From Aedes albopictus (taxonomy: Eukaryota; Arthropoda; Insecta; Diptera; Culicidae): 64,000 nucleotides of DNA. The translations under genes and the position numbers were made by a program. The stretch spans positions 381,796,706 through 381,860,705 of the forward strand of contig NC_085137.1 in assembly GCF_035046485.1 (NCBI RefSeq), in the 5' to 3' direction. Shown here piece after piece: positions 22,610 through 33,572 of this stretch (within the stretch, counting starts at the first letter, position 1; every line of letters starts with the position of its first letter). Under the pieces are notes generated by a model. That model saw nothing but the letters and a program-made list of their open reading frames with translations, was not told the DNA's origin and did no database searches.

Positions 22610-24110
22610 GGGATTTCTAGTTCTTTTTCCTCAAACGCACCTGATACCCCCTAAAATGCCTTTGAGACCTCCTCAAGCGCCCCTGAAATCCCCTGGAGTC
22701 CCTGAAATGTAATAAATCTTACCAAAACGCCCAAGACACATACAAAATGCCCTTGAGACAACCTGGAACACCTCCGAGACCCTCTGAAGCGCCTCTGAGA
22801 CCCACTGGTATCCCCTGAAAGGCCCGATAAACCCCCTGAAGCGCCCCAAACATCTTCCGGAACTCAACTAAAACGCTTCTGAGATTCCTTGGGATTCCCT
22901 AAAACTTCCCTGAGACCCTTGAAACGCCACTGAGATCACTTCGAACGTCCCTAAGACTCTCTGAAACTACTCCAAACTCCATGAAACGCCCGTCAGCCCC
23001 TTGGAGACCCTTGAAACGCCTCTGAGACAGCTTGAAGCTCCCCTGAATTCCACTGAAACTCCATCGAGTCCCTCTGAAGCGTTCTTGAGACCTCCTGGAA
23101 CCCCAAGCAGCACCTGCAACATCATCCAAAATGTGGTTTTCTATGCTTTGGTCTAAAAGAGCTGCAATAAAAGCGCACGCAACTTTCATCTTGTCAGTTG
23201 AGTTGCATTTAAACTCCGAATATCGTTAAGTTGCAGCTTTGTTTCATGGGAATTACAAATAACATCGTATTTAACATCGATTTATGGAGGCGGAGCTTAC
23301 ATATTCCTCACAAGTGGCAATACAGTCAGCTTGCATCAAATGTGTTATGTAACACGCATGAAACATCTTACTCTGGTTTGTTTGTTCAGATTAGGTTCCA
23401 AATGTGTTGCGGAAAACTTGCGCGTCTTTTCATTTTGACAGCTTTCTAACTTGTGGCAAAGACGGTACAATGAAGTAACGCGTAACTTCAGTAGCTTTTA
23501 TGGTGCATTGAGCAGCTAATCTTTCACAGAGCTTCTGGTGTAGTATGTAAGGTGAGTGGTTAATACTCCTGGTGTCCATGGTTCGAGTCTGAATATTTTT
23601 TTTTAATTTTTTATCATTCCCCCTGGCTCATATTGCATAAGGATTTGAAATTTGCGCTTTTTGCGTTCCAAAGAAGAAGCAATTGTGTTGTGTTGTCCTT
23701 AATTAGAACAGTGAATAAATTGCACTGATGTTGCTGGTACTGGCTTTGAAACAAGTCGTGTTGCTTGGGACCCGTTGGAGCCCCCTGGAACCGCCTGAGA
23801 TCCCGTGAGACGTAACTGAGACCTTTGAAATCCGCTGGAGCTCCCTTGAAACGCCCCTTAGATTTCCTGGTACCTGGTACCAGATGCCATTTGAAACGCC
23901 TCCAGACTACCTGAGAACCTTTGAAGTGTCCTTGAAACCCTCTGAGACCTCCTGAAATCTCCTGGAACTCCCCGAAACCCTTTAAGACGACCCGTAGACC
24001 TCCTTAAGCGCCTCTCAGACCTCCTAGTTTCCTCTGAAACCCCCTATGACAACCATGAAACTTCCCTGAGATCTCCTGGTACCTCACTGACTCTCTTTGG
24101 TCTATCCCAT
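22610..24110. repeat. Degenerate CCTGAGACC-type tandem DNA
   Basis: Long runs of loosely periodic units such as CTGAAACGCCCCTGAGACCTCC at 22640-23110 and 23760-24090. They flank a more complex middle part holding a tRNA-like string at ~23541-23597 with B box GGTTCGAGTCT. The same degenerate DNA recurs at 39060-39195, 40932-41300 and, reversed, 41815-42200. Two blocks end in a shared string (CACAnTATTGGTTCTnAATA, near 24150 and 41320), so they may be parts of one larger repeat family. Confidence 0.65.
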
Positions 24111-25078
24111 AGACGCCACTTGGTCGCCGTTGCCATAGTTTTCGTCTTATACACAGTATTGGTTCTAAATAGCTCTATCCTTTTGAGGCAGGTCATAGAA
24201 AAGATGCATAAATAAAACAAAAATGCATCAACTTGCATAAAAAAATGTTAAATGTATCCTTCACGAAGTAAGCTTTATGTGAACTTCGCGTACTCATAAG
24301 AGATCCCCCACAAATGTCCTAGTATTAATCAAAACAACTTTCCAATCACTGCAGGTTGGTAGTTGATACCACCAGACCAAATAAGTCTATTTCAGTACAT
24401 CATTAGATTACAGCTAGATAGTTGAATCACACTGATTGTTGAAAATAGAAACAAAACCTTGATGCGTTTTGTACGAAAAAAAATAACACTCGTTCGAGCA
24501 ACGCAGAAGTAATAATAGAGATTTCCCCTTAAATTACTATCTTATCTTCACGGAAAAGCCCACTGCACTGTTCTCCGTCCAACCCAGGACCTAAGCGCCG
24601 CGTAGCATGTGTGCAGGATCTACCATCGACCGACTTCCACCCTTTCGGAATCGGAAAAACACAGCTTCGGGTTCATGCTTTATGATGCGGATCTTATCTT
24701 TTATGCATGTTTATAGAGCTTTATATGAATAAATATATGATTCTTTCTGCAGTTTTCTCCACGTCCGCTGCTGGGTTGAATCGGGGTGAGAGAAAGAGGA
24801 TAGCTACCGAAAGTGGTGGTTAGGGCGTTCCTCCGAATGCATCGGAGTTTGGCACATACACACACGCTCACATGTGGGAATTCGGTTTGAAATGCACTGA
24901 TGGGGTAAAATGGACCACCGTATAAAAACATTCCTGAATAAACCCTAATCATTTTATGTATCTTCGAATATCACGACTCACATTGCTGTCAGTCGTCACT
25001 AAAAGTCTGAGGTCGATGATTTCCTCCAAAACCTCTACCTGGTATACCTTCCAAAGAAATTTTTTTAGTCAAATAGAC
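24111..25078. other. Intergenic DNA, no confident gene
   Basis: No repeat boundary or coding exon was resolved. 24570-24900 is less AT-rich and could be single-copy. The sequence up to 25078 is the target of the ORF1-only element. Confidence 0.4.
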
Positions 25079-25132
25079 TATAAGAGGTTTTTTTTTTTTT
25101 TTTTTTTTATGTCTTTATTATAGAGATTTTCA

Positions 25133-25157
25133 GCCCTAGGCTGGTTCATCTCTTGAA
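25133..25157 (-). other. 3'-terminal nested hairpin (copy B)
   Basis: On the minus strand: AGAGAT, GAACC, AGCC, TAG, GGCT, GAAA, ATCTCT. The outer stem AGAGAT/ATCTCT encloses the inner stem AGCC/GGCT. It lies just before the AATAAAGACA and poly(A) end. Probably the RNA structure recognised by the partner reverse transcriptase (inference). Confidence 0.7.
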
Positions 25158-25179
25158 TTTTAACATACAGTACATAATT

Positions 25180-26151
25180 TTATTTATTTTTACCTAATTT
25201 GTTTTTCTTACTCCGTGTTTGCACCGGAGAAAAATCGGTTGATTGAACTGCCTCAATATCGATATCCTCACTCGCTACACTATCCTCTGATCCGTCAATC
25301 TGGCAACTCTGGTTCCGCATTTTACGTTTTGGAGTGTTCTCTTTCCTATCAGATGACAGCCGTCGCTTGCTTGCCACTTGTTCGTCGGATTCACTGTCGG
25401 TTGATTCAGGCTCGCTATTGTCTGTGTTGTTATGAGCATCTACGTGTTCGGGTTGTGTGGGTATTGTACCTCCAGTACTTTTCGGCATTCGTTTGGAGCT
25501 ATCATTGTTCTTAAACGATGAACGTTGTGGCTGCGGAGCATCCAGCGGGGGGAAGTCGGCTTCTGCAAGAGCGTATGTTTTTCCGGTCTTTATCGCGTTG
25601 GCTTGCGGTGTGATGTTAAAGTTTCGTGGATGAGGTTTTTTCGTCTTTGGTTGACTCGGATACGTGACCATCGTGACGTCATCGCCGATGGTCACATACG
25701 ACGGGATTGGATGAGTGAGTTGAATTCTCACTACTCGAACCCCGTTGTAGAGCCCAGGAAAATAGTGTTTCCACCTTTCCCTGGAAATGGAAAGAACGGT
25801 TCCATATTTGCGAAGGTGTTCGACAATCACCGAGGAAGGCGTATTTGGTGGCAAATCGTGCACCCGCACATTGATAGCACCGTCCTCAACGTACACGGGG
25901 ATTTTGTACTCGTTTTCACCACATTTAATTTTGTGCTGCAAGTGACGAGTATCTTGGTAGTGCTTGGCGATGTCCATGTCTACCATCTCGACGCAAACAC
26001 AGTTTCGCACATTATGAAGCTGGACATTTCGGATGTGCTTAATGTCCAACTTTAGTTCCTCGCATATGAATTTATGAACTGCTGGTACTTCAGGTGTTCT
26101 GGGTAAAACACTGAAGTCTACCACTAACGTGTTTTCGCGTTTTGCACTCAT
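25180..26151 (-). CDS. LINE ORF1-like nucleic-acid-binding protein, intact, no zinc knuckle
   Basis: The frame runs from a real ATG (26149-26151) to TAA without damage, 323 aa. The first ~175 residues resemble the RRM-like region of I/Jockey-group ORF1 proteins (FICEELKLDIKHIRNVQLH, then INVRVHDLPPNTPSSVIVEH and LRKYGTV). After VTMVTYPSQPKT, where related proteins usually continue into CCHC knuckles, this one reads straight into KKPHPRNF. No C-x2-C-x4-H-x4-C motif exists. The C-terminal ~140 residues are polar, Ser/Asp/Lys-rich and end in basic RSKKNKLGKNK, probably disordered and RNA-binding. Expected role: packaging RNA for retrotransposition. Domestication is possible but nothing here shows it. 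Confidence 0.75.
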   Translation of the reverse strand: MSAKRENTLVVDFSVLPRTPEVPAVHKFICEELKLDIKHIRNVQLHNVRNCVCVEMVDMDIAKHYQDTRHLQHKIKCGENEYKIPVYVEDGAINVRVHDLPPNTPSSVIVEHLRKYGTVLSISRERWKHYFPGLYNGVRVVRIQLTHPIPSYVTIGDDVTMVTYPSQPKTKKPHPRNFNITPQANAIKTGKTYALAEADFPPLDAPQPQRSSFKNNDSSKRMPKSTGGTIPTQPEHVDAHNNTDNSEPESTDSESDEQVASKRRLSSDRKENTPKRKMRNQSCQIDGSEDSVASEDIDIEAVQSTDFSPVQTRSKKNKLGKNK

Positions 26152-26183
26152 TTTATGACGAAATCGATCGAATGAAAGGGACG

Positions 26184-26216
26184 CGTCCGGTTAGTGCAAG
26201 CTTCGGCTGTCAACTG
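26184..26216 (-). promoter_or_regulatory. Internal Inr + DPE promoter of the ORF1-only element
   Basis: The element's first bases on the minus strand are CAGTT, an initiator with A+1 at 26215. GGACG, matching the DPE consensus RGWYV, sits exactly at +28 to +32 (26188-26184). Insect non-LTR elements such as I and jockey are known to use such downstream promoters, which lets full-length copies carry their own start. Confidence 0.7.
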
Positions 26217-26227
26217 TATAAGAGGTT

Positions 26228-27284
26228 GTTAGAACCGTCACAAAAACCAAAATAAAAGGTATTAGGTTTTATGATGGTTCTGAAGAGTTCTAAAGGACCA
26301 ATTGGCCATTAAAATGTTATTAGGGCTCTACCACCGTTCCAACTGGCTATAATGTCCTTGTCGTGCACAAAGCAGACAAATTGACCGGATTACAGTTTGT
26401 TATTAACCAAGTGTTTCCAAAAAAGATTGAGAAACACACGCATGGTGGTTATGCTCAAATGTAAAACTTCTCAATCTTCTCGGGAACAAAAATATTAGCT
26501 TCATGCCCATGTTTTTACATATTATTTAGTTTATCTTGGCATTTTTATAAGGGTCCACTTATAAAGACTTATCGTTAAGAACAAAGAAAATTTAAAAATT
26601 GTCATTTTACACCACATCACCCTACGCAATGTTTGGTGCGCCGCGACGCCAAGGGATGATGAATCGTTTGGATTGTTCTGCTCCGGGAAATGCAGGATTT
26701 CGATCTATGAGCGATCTATGGGAGGAATAGAGAGGGGTTTTCGGGGTTTTTAGGACCCCCGGCTAGGTTGAACGAGCGAGAGGGAGCCGATGATAAAAAT
26801 TCGCCGCCGCCAGTGCAGTGCAGTGACGATAGCGGGAAATATTGCGAAATGGTTCACCCAAAATGTAGTCAATGAACTGTGTGTGACCGAATGATTGCAG
26901 AACAATGCAACGATATTGTAGGTACGTGCTTTCGAGGGAAATGTGCGATTTCGCTATCGGGATGGTTGGTTATGGATTTATTTCGTGTGGTTAGTTTTGT
27001 TTTTTTTTTTTGAAATATTGAATCGTGATAAAATATTAAAATGCAATGTTTGGAGTGCAGTTTTTGAACCGCTGGAGTAATAATACCGAAAGAATGATTA
27101 CCATGTGCTCCCAGAAAGCATTGGATTTTTTTGTCTGAGCTATCTACAGTGGTGTCATCGGGGTTAGTCCAAGTTACTCACTGAGTAATCAGCTCTTAAT
27201 AAAAAAAAAGTTTTTAAACTCCCAGTATGAGCATCCCTTGCTAGAATAAGTAAAAATAGATGATTGGAAATTGATTCCACCCTA
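26228..27284. other. Possible single-copy region, candidate host 5' exon
   Basis: 26620-26990 is GC-richer than its surroundings, contains CGCCGCCGCCAGTGCAGTGC near 26800, and has a good splice-donor-like string (TTGTAG then GTACGTG at ~26922). This could be an untranslated first exon of a host gene. No coding frame supports it and the call is weak. Confidence 0.25.
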
Positions 27285-27698
27285 CTGCCGTGAAGCGCAA
27301 TTCAGTCCCATCTGCATTTTGGGCAAAAATGAGTTAATGGCCATTTTCCGTCTTTCAGCGGATGACCTTTCAGCTGCGTGAATAAAAATATATAGTTTGT
27401 TCAGTAAAATTGAAAAACAACACCAGGTCAGATTGTCCCATAAGGAATGTAATCGCAAGTCAGCCCCATTACGAACTTGTGTACCCTCCAGTACAAAACC
27501 TAGCACTGTTTTGGCCAGTTTTATATTTTTCACTGTTGCGTTTTCATGTTTGAAGCAATGTGTGAAAGTTCCATGATGATCGCAGAAGTTTTTAATTTAT
27601 GGCGATTTTTTGAAGTTTCACATAGAAATCAAATTTGAAAAGTCCATTTTCTCAATGTCTACTTTTTACATATGGGACTGACTTGCGATTCACGGCAG
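27285..27698. mobile_element. 414-bp MITE, 4-bp TSD (CCTA)
   Basis: The ends CTGCCGTGAAGCGCAATTCA and, as reverse complement, CTGCCGTGAATCGCAAGTCA continue into GTCCCAT on both sides. CCTA flanks it at 27281-27284 and 27699-27702. It is the longer relative of the 76-bp MITE at 17215. Confidence 0.85.
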
Positions 27699-27759
27699 CC
27701 TACTGAATATAAGAAAATTGCCTATGTATCTTTGGCGATGTTGTTGCATCCCCAATTCC

Positions 27760-28888
27760 CTCAGAATTTTCTCTACGGGCTCTTCAATTCAAACTATTTT
27801 CTATTCCAGGGATTTTAAGTTTCTCACAAAGACCTCTGAAATTTCTCGAAATATTATTTTGGAAAATCTTACGTATGCTTTAGAAATTCCTCCATGATTT
27901 TTTTTTTCAAAATTCTTAAGTGATTTCTTCATAAATTCTTTTAAAGATTTTTCCACAAGTTTCTCAACCATTCATGGATATGGAGGGATTTCTCAAGAGA
28001 TTCTTGGGAAAATCTTCTGGGGATTTTTTAAGATATTCCCAAAAGAATTCTTTCGGAGAGTTCTGTGGGAATTCCTTTAGGATTTCTTTCAGAGATACCT
28101 TTAGAAAATTCATGGTATCTTTTAGTTTTAAGAAAACTACCCCCGAACATTAATTTAGGAACTCTTTTATAAAAACTTTCTTGAATGTCTTCAAAAACTG
28201 ATTTCAGAAATCTTCCACGGGTTCCTAGTAAAATTTCTTTTCCAATTGCTTCAAAAATTCTTGAATTTTTTTCAGAGTTTCCTCTAGAGGATCGAAAAAA
28301 AAATTTCTTCAATAATTCCTCAAGAAAACCTTCTATGGGTTTTCTCAGATTCTTGCCAAAGATGTTGCCAGAAAATCGTGTGAGAAATTCAAATCTCGAC
28401 TCGACTCAAGTACAAGACACTGAAGACGACCTTACAGTTGAGGTCGAAATACGTATCTGTCAAAGGATGCAAATTCTTAGTGGAATTCAAAGGCACAGTA
28501 CTTAACGCGATTTTCTTTTTATTTACAGATATTTCCCTAACAAGCCCAGGTTAATCATCATCATTCTTTTAGTTGTTACTTCAGAAAATCTTGCAGAGGT
28601 TCCTGCTGAGATTCCTTCTGAAATACCTTCAGGAATTCCTTCAAAAATGTATCCAGATTCTTCTTTAGAATTTTATAGTTTTCTTCAGAAATTTTGAAAT
28701 TTTTTTCAAAAGTTCTTCCGTGGAGTGTTTTAGTAATTCCTCTAAATATTTCTTTAAAAATCGCCCAGAGATTCCTTCGGAAAGTCTCGCACGGGTCCCT
28801 CCATGAACTCCTTCAGAAATTACTTCAGTTATTCCTGCAGTAACTTCAGGAAGATTTTTTTATTGTTACTGCAGTTGATTCATAAATA
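27760..28888. repeat. Degenerate AATTCCTTCAGAAATTTC-type tandem DNA
   Basis: Loosely periodic, T/A-rich sequence built on variations of a ~12-15-bp AGAAATTCCTTC core. Similar DNA appears at 33040-33260, 33600-33800, 34020-34430, 52960-53535 and 55815-56160. It may be very old relatives of the EcoRI minisatellite. No coding function is supported. Confidence 0.5.
28418..28472 (+). other. Hammerhead-like motif
   Basis: The plus strand has CTGAAGA (28420-28426), then CGACC and its complement GGTCG around a ~10-base loop, then GAAATACGTATCTGTC. The order CUGANGA, stem II, GAAA, GTC fits the hammerhead core. The closing pair next to GAAA is not perfect and stems I/III are short. Likely the ribozyme relic of a Penelope-like element or retrozyme. 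Confidence 0.4.
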
Positions 28889-29680
28889 CAGGGGATAGAC
28901 AAAATGATCGGGACAAGCAAAATTTTCACTTTCCAAAAAATGTTCAACTAGCTGTAGTTTTTCCGGATTTTCTTTACGATTTTTTTCAACTATAGAAAAT
29001 TGTGTGGAAAACTTTTTCCAGTTCATATTTTTTTTTTATTTCCACAAAATTGGTAATTACTCAGGAACGAAAAAAAAACACATCCTCAAAATTTCACAGT
29101 ATATAGCTTATGTATTTCCCTTCAAAAATATATTTTTTGTAAAAAATTTTCCGGGCTTCGAAAATAGTTTTTCCGACTTTTCCAACCGATTTTAGTCAAC
29201 AGTGGAAAATTTTGTGGTAAACAATTTTCATTTTGTATTTTTTTTTGGATTGCCGAGAAAATTTGCTAGCAATTTCACAAAGAAACTTGGTGTCTACGAT
29301 GCTTCATTCTAATATTATGATTTTTTAAACAAACGGTTGATATAGCACATCAGGCCAATTACTACAAAATTGATCATAACTCAGAAACAGAGAAAAACCA
29401 CGCCTTGAAAATTTCACAGAATATAGCTTATGTAGTTCCTTGAAAAAAAAAACAATTTTTTTTAAATTTTCCGGACTTCCTATATAGTTAATCCGACTTT
29501 TCCAACCAATTTTCCTCATCAGTGTAAAATTTGATGGGAAACATGCTTAAATTTGTATTATTTTTTTAATGCTGAGAAAATTTGATTATGATTTGACCAA
29601 AACAATTTGTCTACGATGCTTTGTTCTAGAGTTATCATTTTTTAAAAGTAGGTGGTGTATGTGGAAAATTTTTATTTTCC
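28889..29680. repeat. Solo MITE end followed by ~320-bp tandem repeats
   Basis: The left end CAGGGGATAGACAAAATGAT (after TA) matches the MITE at 1472, but no right end follows. From ~28990 the DNA is a tandem duplication with ~320-bp spacing. The string AAAATTTCACAGnATATAGC near 29085 recurs near 29407, and CCGACTTTTCCAACC near 29172 recurs near 29490. Confidence 0.65.
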
Positions 29681-29809
29681 ACTGAAGTTTCGGAAAATTA
29701 GGCGACCCTATTTTATTTCAATTAAGTTTTTGTTCATATATATACAGCCATTTCATTAAAAATAATAGAATAAAAAATAAAAGTGCTCCGATATTTCTCA
29801 AATTCGGTG

Positions 29810-30950
29810 AGAATGATCTTTACCAAAAATAATTAAAACCGTATTTTTTTTTGTTTCGCCATTAGGGTGGTCATTTTAAAAATAGAGTGGTCCAAAAACG
29901 ACATTTCTAATATTTTTTTATTTTCAAACCGTCATAACTTTTGAACCAATAGACCGATTTGCAATCTTTTATCACAAATGAAAAGATTATTAGTTCTAGA
30001 TTTTAGAAAAAAAATATCGCCAAAAAAAATGAGTAATAATTTATGCAAAAATCGTAAAAATATCAATTGTTTATGATTTTTACAATGTTGGACAACAACG
30101 ACTATATTTTTTCAAAGCTAAAAATTTTCAAAAAATCGTAACTTTTGAACCAGTTGACCGATTTTCAACTTCTTTTTTTTTTTGTTTGAAAGCTATTGAA
30201 TTTTAGTTTTCAGGAAAAATGCGTTAAAGGGGCTAAAATGTAAGAAGTACTATAAAATATGCAAATATATTAGTTTTTTCACGTTTTCATGGTCTCGGGA
30301 CCAAAGAGGTACCCTGATTTTATATTTTTATCAGCAAATTCAGGAAATTTGGCGTAACATATCAAAAAATCAGAAATGTATATTTTTTAGTTTTTGAGTA
30401 TGATTTTTATAATATAGAGAGTCATATATTTTAGTACTAACTACTTTAAAATTGCTTGAAATTGCAAATTCTCATAAAACTATGCATAGTATTGCTTTTT
30501 AAAGCGATTCCTAGTGGTTTTGGTATCCATAATATTATAAGGAATCAAAATATTATCAAATTTAAAAAAGTGTCTTGTATGGGAAAATTTGACCTTTTAT
30601 TTTCAAAAAACCATAACTCAAAAACTAAAAAACATACATCTCTGATTTTTTGATATGTTACGCCAAATTTCCTGAATTTTCTGATTAAAATATAAAACCT
30701 AATATATTTGTATATTTTATAGTACTTCTTACATTTTAGCCCCTTTAACGTATTTTTCCTGAAAACTACAATTCAATAGCTTTCAAACAAAAGAAAGAAG
30801 TTAAAAATCGGTAATCTGGTTCAAAAGTTACGATTTTTTTTTGAAAATTTTTAGTTTTGAAAAACCTTGATTTTTTTGACCACCCTATATGAAAATTGGT
30901 CACCCTAATGACGAAATAAAAAAATACGGGTCTAATTATTTCCGAAGAAC
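29810..30950. mobile_element. Foldback of the CATTAGGGTGnCC family (copy 1)
   Basis: The left text (CGTATTTTTTTTTGTTTCGCC, then ATTAGGGTGG) is mirrored at 30885-30935 (GGTCACCCTAATGACGAAAT). Arms match inward through AACTTTTGAACCAGTTGACC and the TTTGGCGTAACATATCAAAA segment, which has a mirror at 30643-30665. Its right flank continues at 32187-32260 after the insertion at 30953. Copies 2 and 3 lie at 32675 and 50014. Confidence 0.7.
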
Positions 30951-30952
30951 TA

Positions 30953-32184
30953 CCCAGCCAACCACATATCGTAAATCATTGTGTGGAAATAATCGTATAT
31001 TTTCATATATTGAATCAGAATCGTATAATAATATGTATATTTGTTGACAATGATTGCGTCAAATCGCATTTCATGCCAAATTAAATTTTAATTGCGATTT
31101 TGTTTCATATAGTCGTCTCCGATCATAAAAGGTGCGAGATACTATCGGTAGGATCGCACAGAGTCGGATAGAATCGTGAAAAAAACATACATTCTTGGTG
31201 TCAAGCTGGAAGTTCGCTAGCATCATATATATGATTTCTTTGAATCGAGGAAATCGTCGCTTCACATCGTATAAGAATCTGCTAAATCGAGCTTGCTACC
31301 TAAAGGTATAATCAAAATCGTTGAAATCGTATACAACCATAACAATGTTGTATATTGATCGTTTGCGTCACACTTGCGTCGTATACGAAGTGAACAAAAT
31401 CGTAGAAATCGTATATTGATTTATACAGTCGCATATGATTGTTACTGCACTTTTAATAGTCGAATCTTAATCTCGGAAATCGTAAATGGTTTTGTTTACA
31501 TATTTGTATGATGGAGAAAAAGAAAAAAATGGTAGGTATTCATCACAAATTTGTATTTTTGTTGTTGCCGACACATTCCAACCATGGTAGCAATAATTTC
31601 AACCAAATATATAGGTTTTCATACTATTTATATACAGCAGATGACTTACAATAAGTGATGTATAGATTCCAACAACGATGTCAATTCCGGGCCTCTTGCA
31701 CGGCACCACTTTTGGTGCCACTCAATGCACAACAACAACGCTCCCACCACAAGTCTCGCACCGTATCATGCTATTTTTTTTTCGTTTCATGCCATTCACT
31801 TTGAACTCTCTATTTCCAACTTGGCAATATAGCCAATACAGATAACGCGCAGTTATCAATCAAAGGACCTAAGTTCAATTCCCATCGAACACCAATTGTT
31901 TTTTTTTACTTGAAAATCTGGAGTCGTATATCGGTACACTCAATCGTAATAAGATCATGCAAATCGTATATCCAGACGGAGAAAATCGGCGAAATCGTAG
32001 AAATTTTTCGAGAAATCGTAAATCATGTTGGATGAAATCGCAGTAATCGTATATATGTTTCGATATGGCCTCCACTTTAGTATGTATATGCCTGTTTCGT
32101 GCATTGAATACGATTTCTTTGGTGCTATATATGTGTGACTATTTCAGTTGCAAATTCGATATAGAAACCAAATTGCTGGCTGGG
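30953..32184. mobile_element. 1.2-kb element with CCCAGCCA ends, TA target
   Basis: It begins CCCAGCCAACCACATATCG and ends with a CGATATAGAAACC segment then TGGCTGGG. TA flanks both sides. The empty site is visible in the mirror text at 32730-32750 (GAAGAACTATGAACCC on the complementary strand). The interior is packed with AATCGTAT-like strings, roughly every 15-40 bases, and holds a weak tRNA-like B box near 31873. No transposase was seen. Confidence 0.75.
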
Positions 32185-32674
32185 TACAAGCCCACCAAGT
32201 TTCACGACAATCGGAGATGCACTATATCGTTTTTCTATGGAATGGCTGTATATATATCCCTTTCGTGACGAACCAGCACAATTGTGCTGTTGAGCGTTAA
32301 CAGTTTTGCATATTTTTTTTTTCATATGTTTAGAATTTGTTTTATGTGATGTAAACTGTTTCAATAATTCAGCCATTACTTATACTTGTATGTGTGCAAA
32401 CAAACTTTGGTTTACGTTGCCTGTGAAATTTACCACAACAAAGTGAATAACAAGTGGACAAAAACCGTGAAAAATTTCATCTGTCGCATGATTTTTATCG
32501 GAAATAATCGGATATCTAGGCAGTCAAAGCTAGAAATCGAAAGATAAAGAGTAGTTCTTTCCAATGAGAGAAAATAATTGTTGTTTTGCTGGGAAATCCA
32601 AGAGTACTGGAGAGCCAAAGTCTAGCCATTTGTATGGAGATTTCACTTTTTTGCGCTCCGTTCCGAAAGGGAAA
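32185..32674. other. Remainder of foldback copy 1 flank and AT-rich DNA
   Basis: 32187-32255 (CCCACCAAGTTTCACGACAA onwards) is the continuation of copy 1 of the CATTAGGGTG family and is mirrored at 32680-32740. The rest has no recognisable feature. Confidence 0.5.
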
Positions 32675-33572
32675 GCCATTCCATAGAAGAACGATATAAT
32701 ACAGCTTCGATTGTCGTGAAACCTGGTGGGTTCATAGTTCTTCGAAAATAATTGGACACGTATTTTTTTATTTCGTCACCCTAATGATCAATTTTTAGAT
32801 AGGGTGGTTCTTAAAATCAAGGTTTTCAAAAACTAAAAAAAAATATAACTTTTGAACCAGATTTTAAACTTTATTTTTTTTTTGGTTGAAAGTCCCAAAC
32901 ACGCGTCACTTTTCGTTTTTTTCCGTCGAGCAATGCCACCCGATTGAGATCTCCATCGCAACTGCCCCAAACACGCGTCACTTCTCACTTTTTTTATAAT
33001 AAAAAATAAAAAAAAATCCAAATTTTAAATGAAAAACTCTATAGATATTGCAGATAAATATATGAATCCCTGTGAAAAATAAAACTCTAGAAATAACATC
33101 TTTTGAAGAAATCTTTGGAGAAATTTTTGGAAAACCCTGCTAAAAGAATTTCTTGAATAATTTCTCATAATAACTCATACAAAAACCCCATAGATAAACT
33201 CATGGAAGAAATTCAAATAACAGTTCTGGAGAAGTTCTTTCAGAAATGTTGGAAAAATACAGGGAGGAGGAAGGTACACATATTTGTTGCACAAAAACAC
33301 GAGTTCGTCCATTTAATGTATTTTTCCTGAAAATAAGATTGCAATATCTTTCAAATAAATTAAAGAAGTTTAAAATCGGTTAACTGGTTGAAAAGTAATG
33401 ATTTTTTTAGTTTTTTATAACCTTTTAGGATCACCCTATCTGAAAATTGGTCACCCTAATGACGAAATAAAGAAAATACGGGTCAAATTATTTTTGAAGA
33501 ATTTCGAGCCCACCAGGTTTCACGACAATCGGAGTTGCACTATATTGTTTTTCTATGGAATGACTGAATATG
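32675..33572. mobile_element. Foldback of the CATTAGGGTGnCC family (copy 2)
   Basis: The left arm has CGATTGTCGTGAAACCTGG and CGTATTTTTTTATTTCGTCA. The right arm has the reverse complements at 33420-33570 (GGTCACCCTAATGACGAAAT, then CCAGGTTTCACGACAATCGG). No TSD was resolved. The centre contains the first copy of the direct duplication described at 32892. Confidence 0.7.

Larger units (their letters stand above)
25090..26216 (-). mobile_element. Complete ORF1-only retroelement (HAL1-like) with 11-bp TSD
   Basis: An 1127-bp minus-strand unit is bounded by the perfect TSD TATAAGAGGTT (25079-25089 and 26217-26227). It has a 65-bp 5' leader with initiator and DPE motifs at its very first bases, one intact 323-codon ORF1-like gene, a ~20-bp spacer, a nested hairpin (25133-25157), the string ATAATAAAGACAT and a poly(A) tail of about 20. 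It has no endonuclease or reverse transcriptase and no room for them. The 5' end coincides with the promoter start, so it is full-length rather than truncated. It must be moved in trans by another LINE. Confidence 0.85.

Noticed and set aside
25525..26055. 176-codon plus-strand frame
   Set aside because: Antisense shadow of the intact ORF1-like gene on the minus strand.
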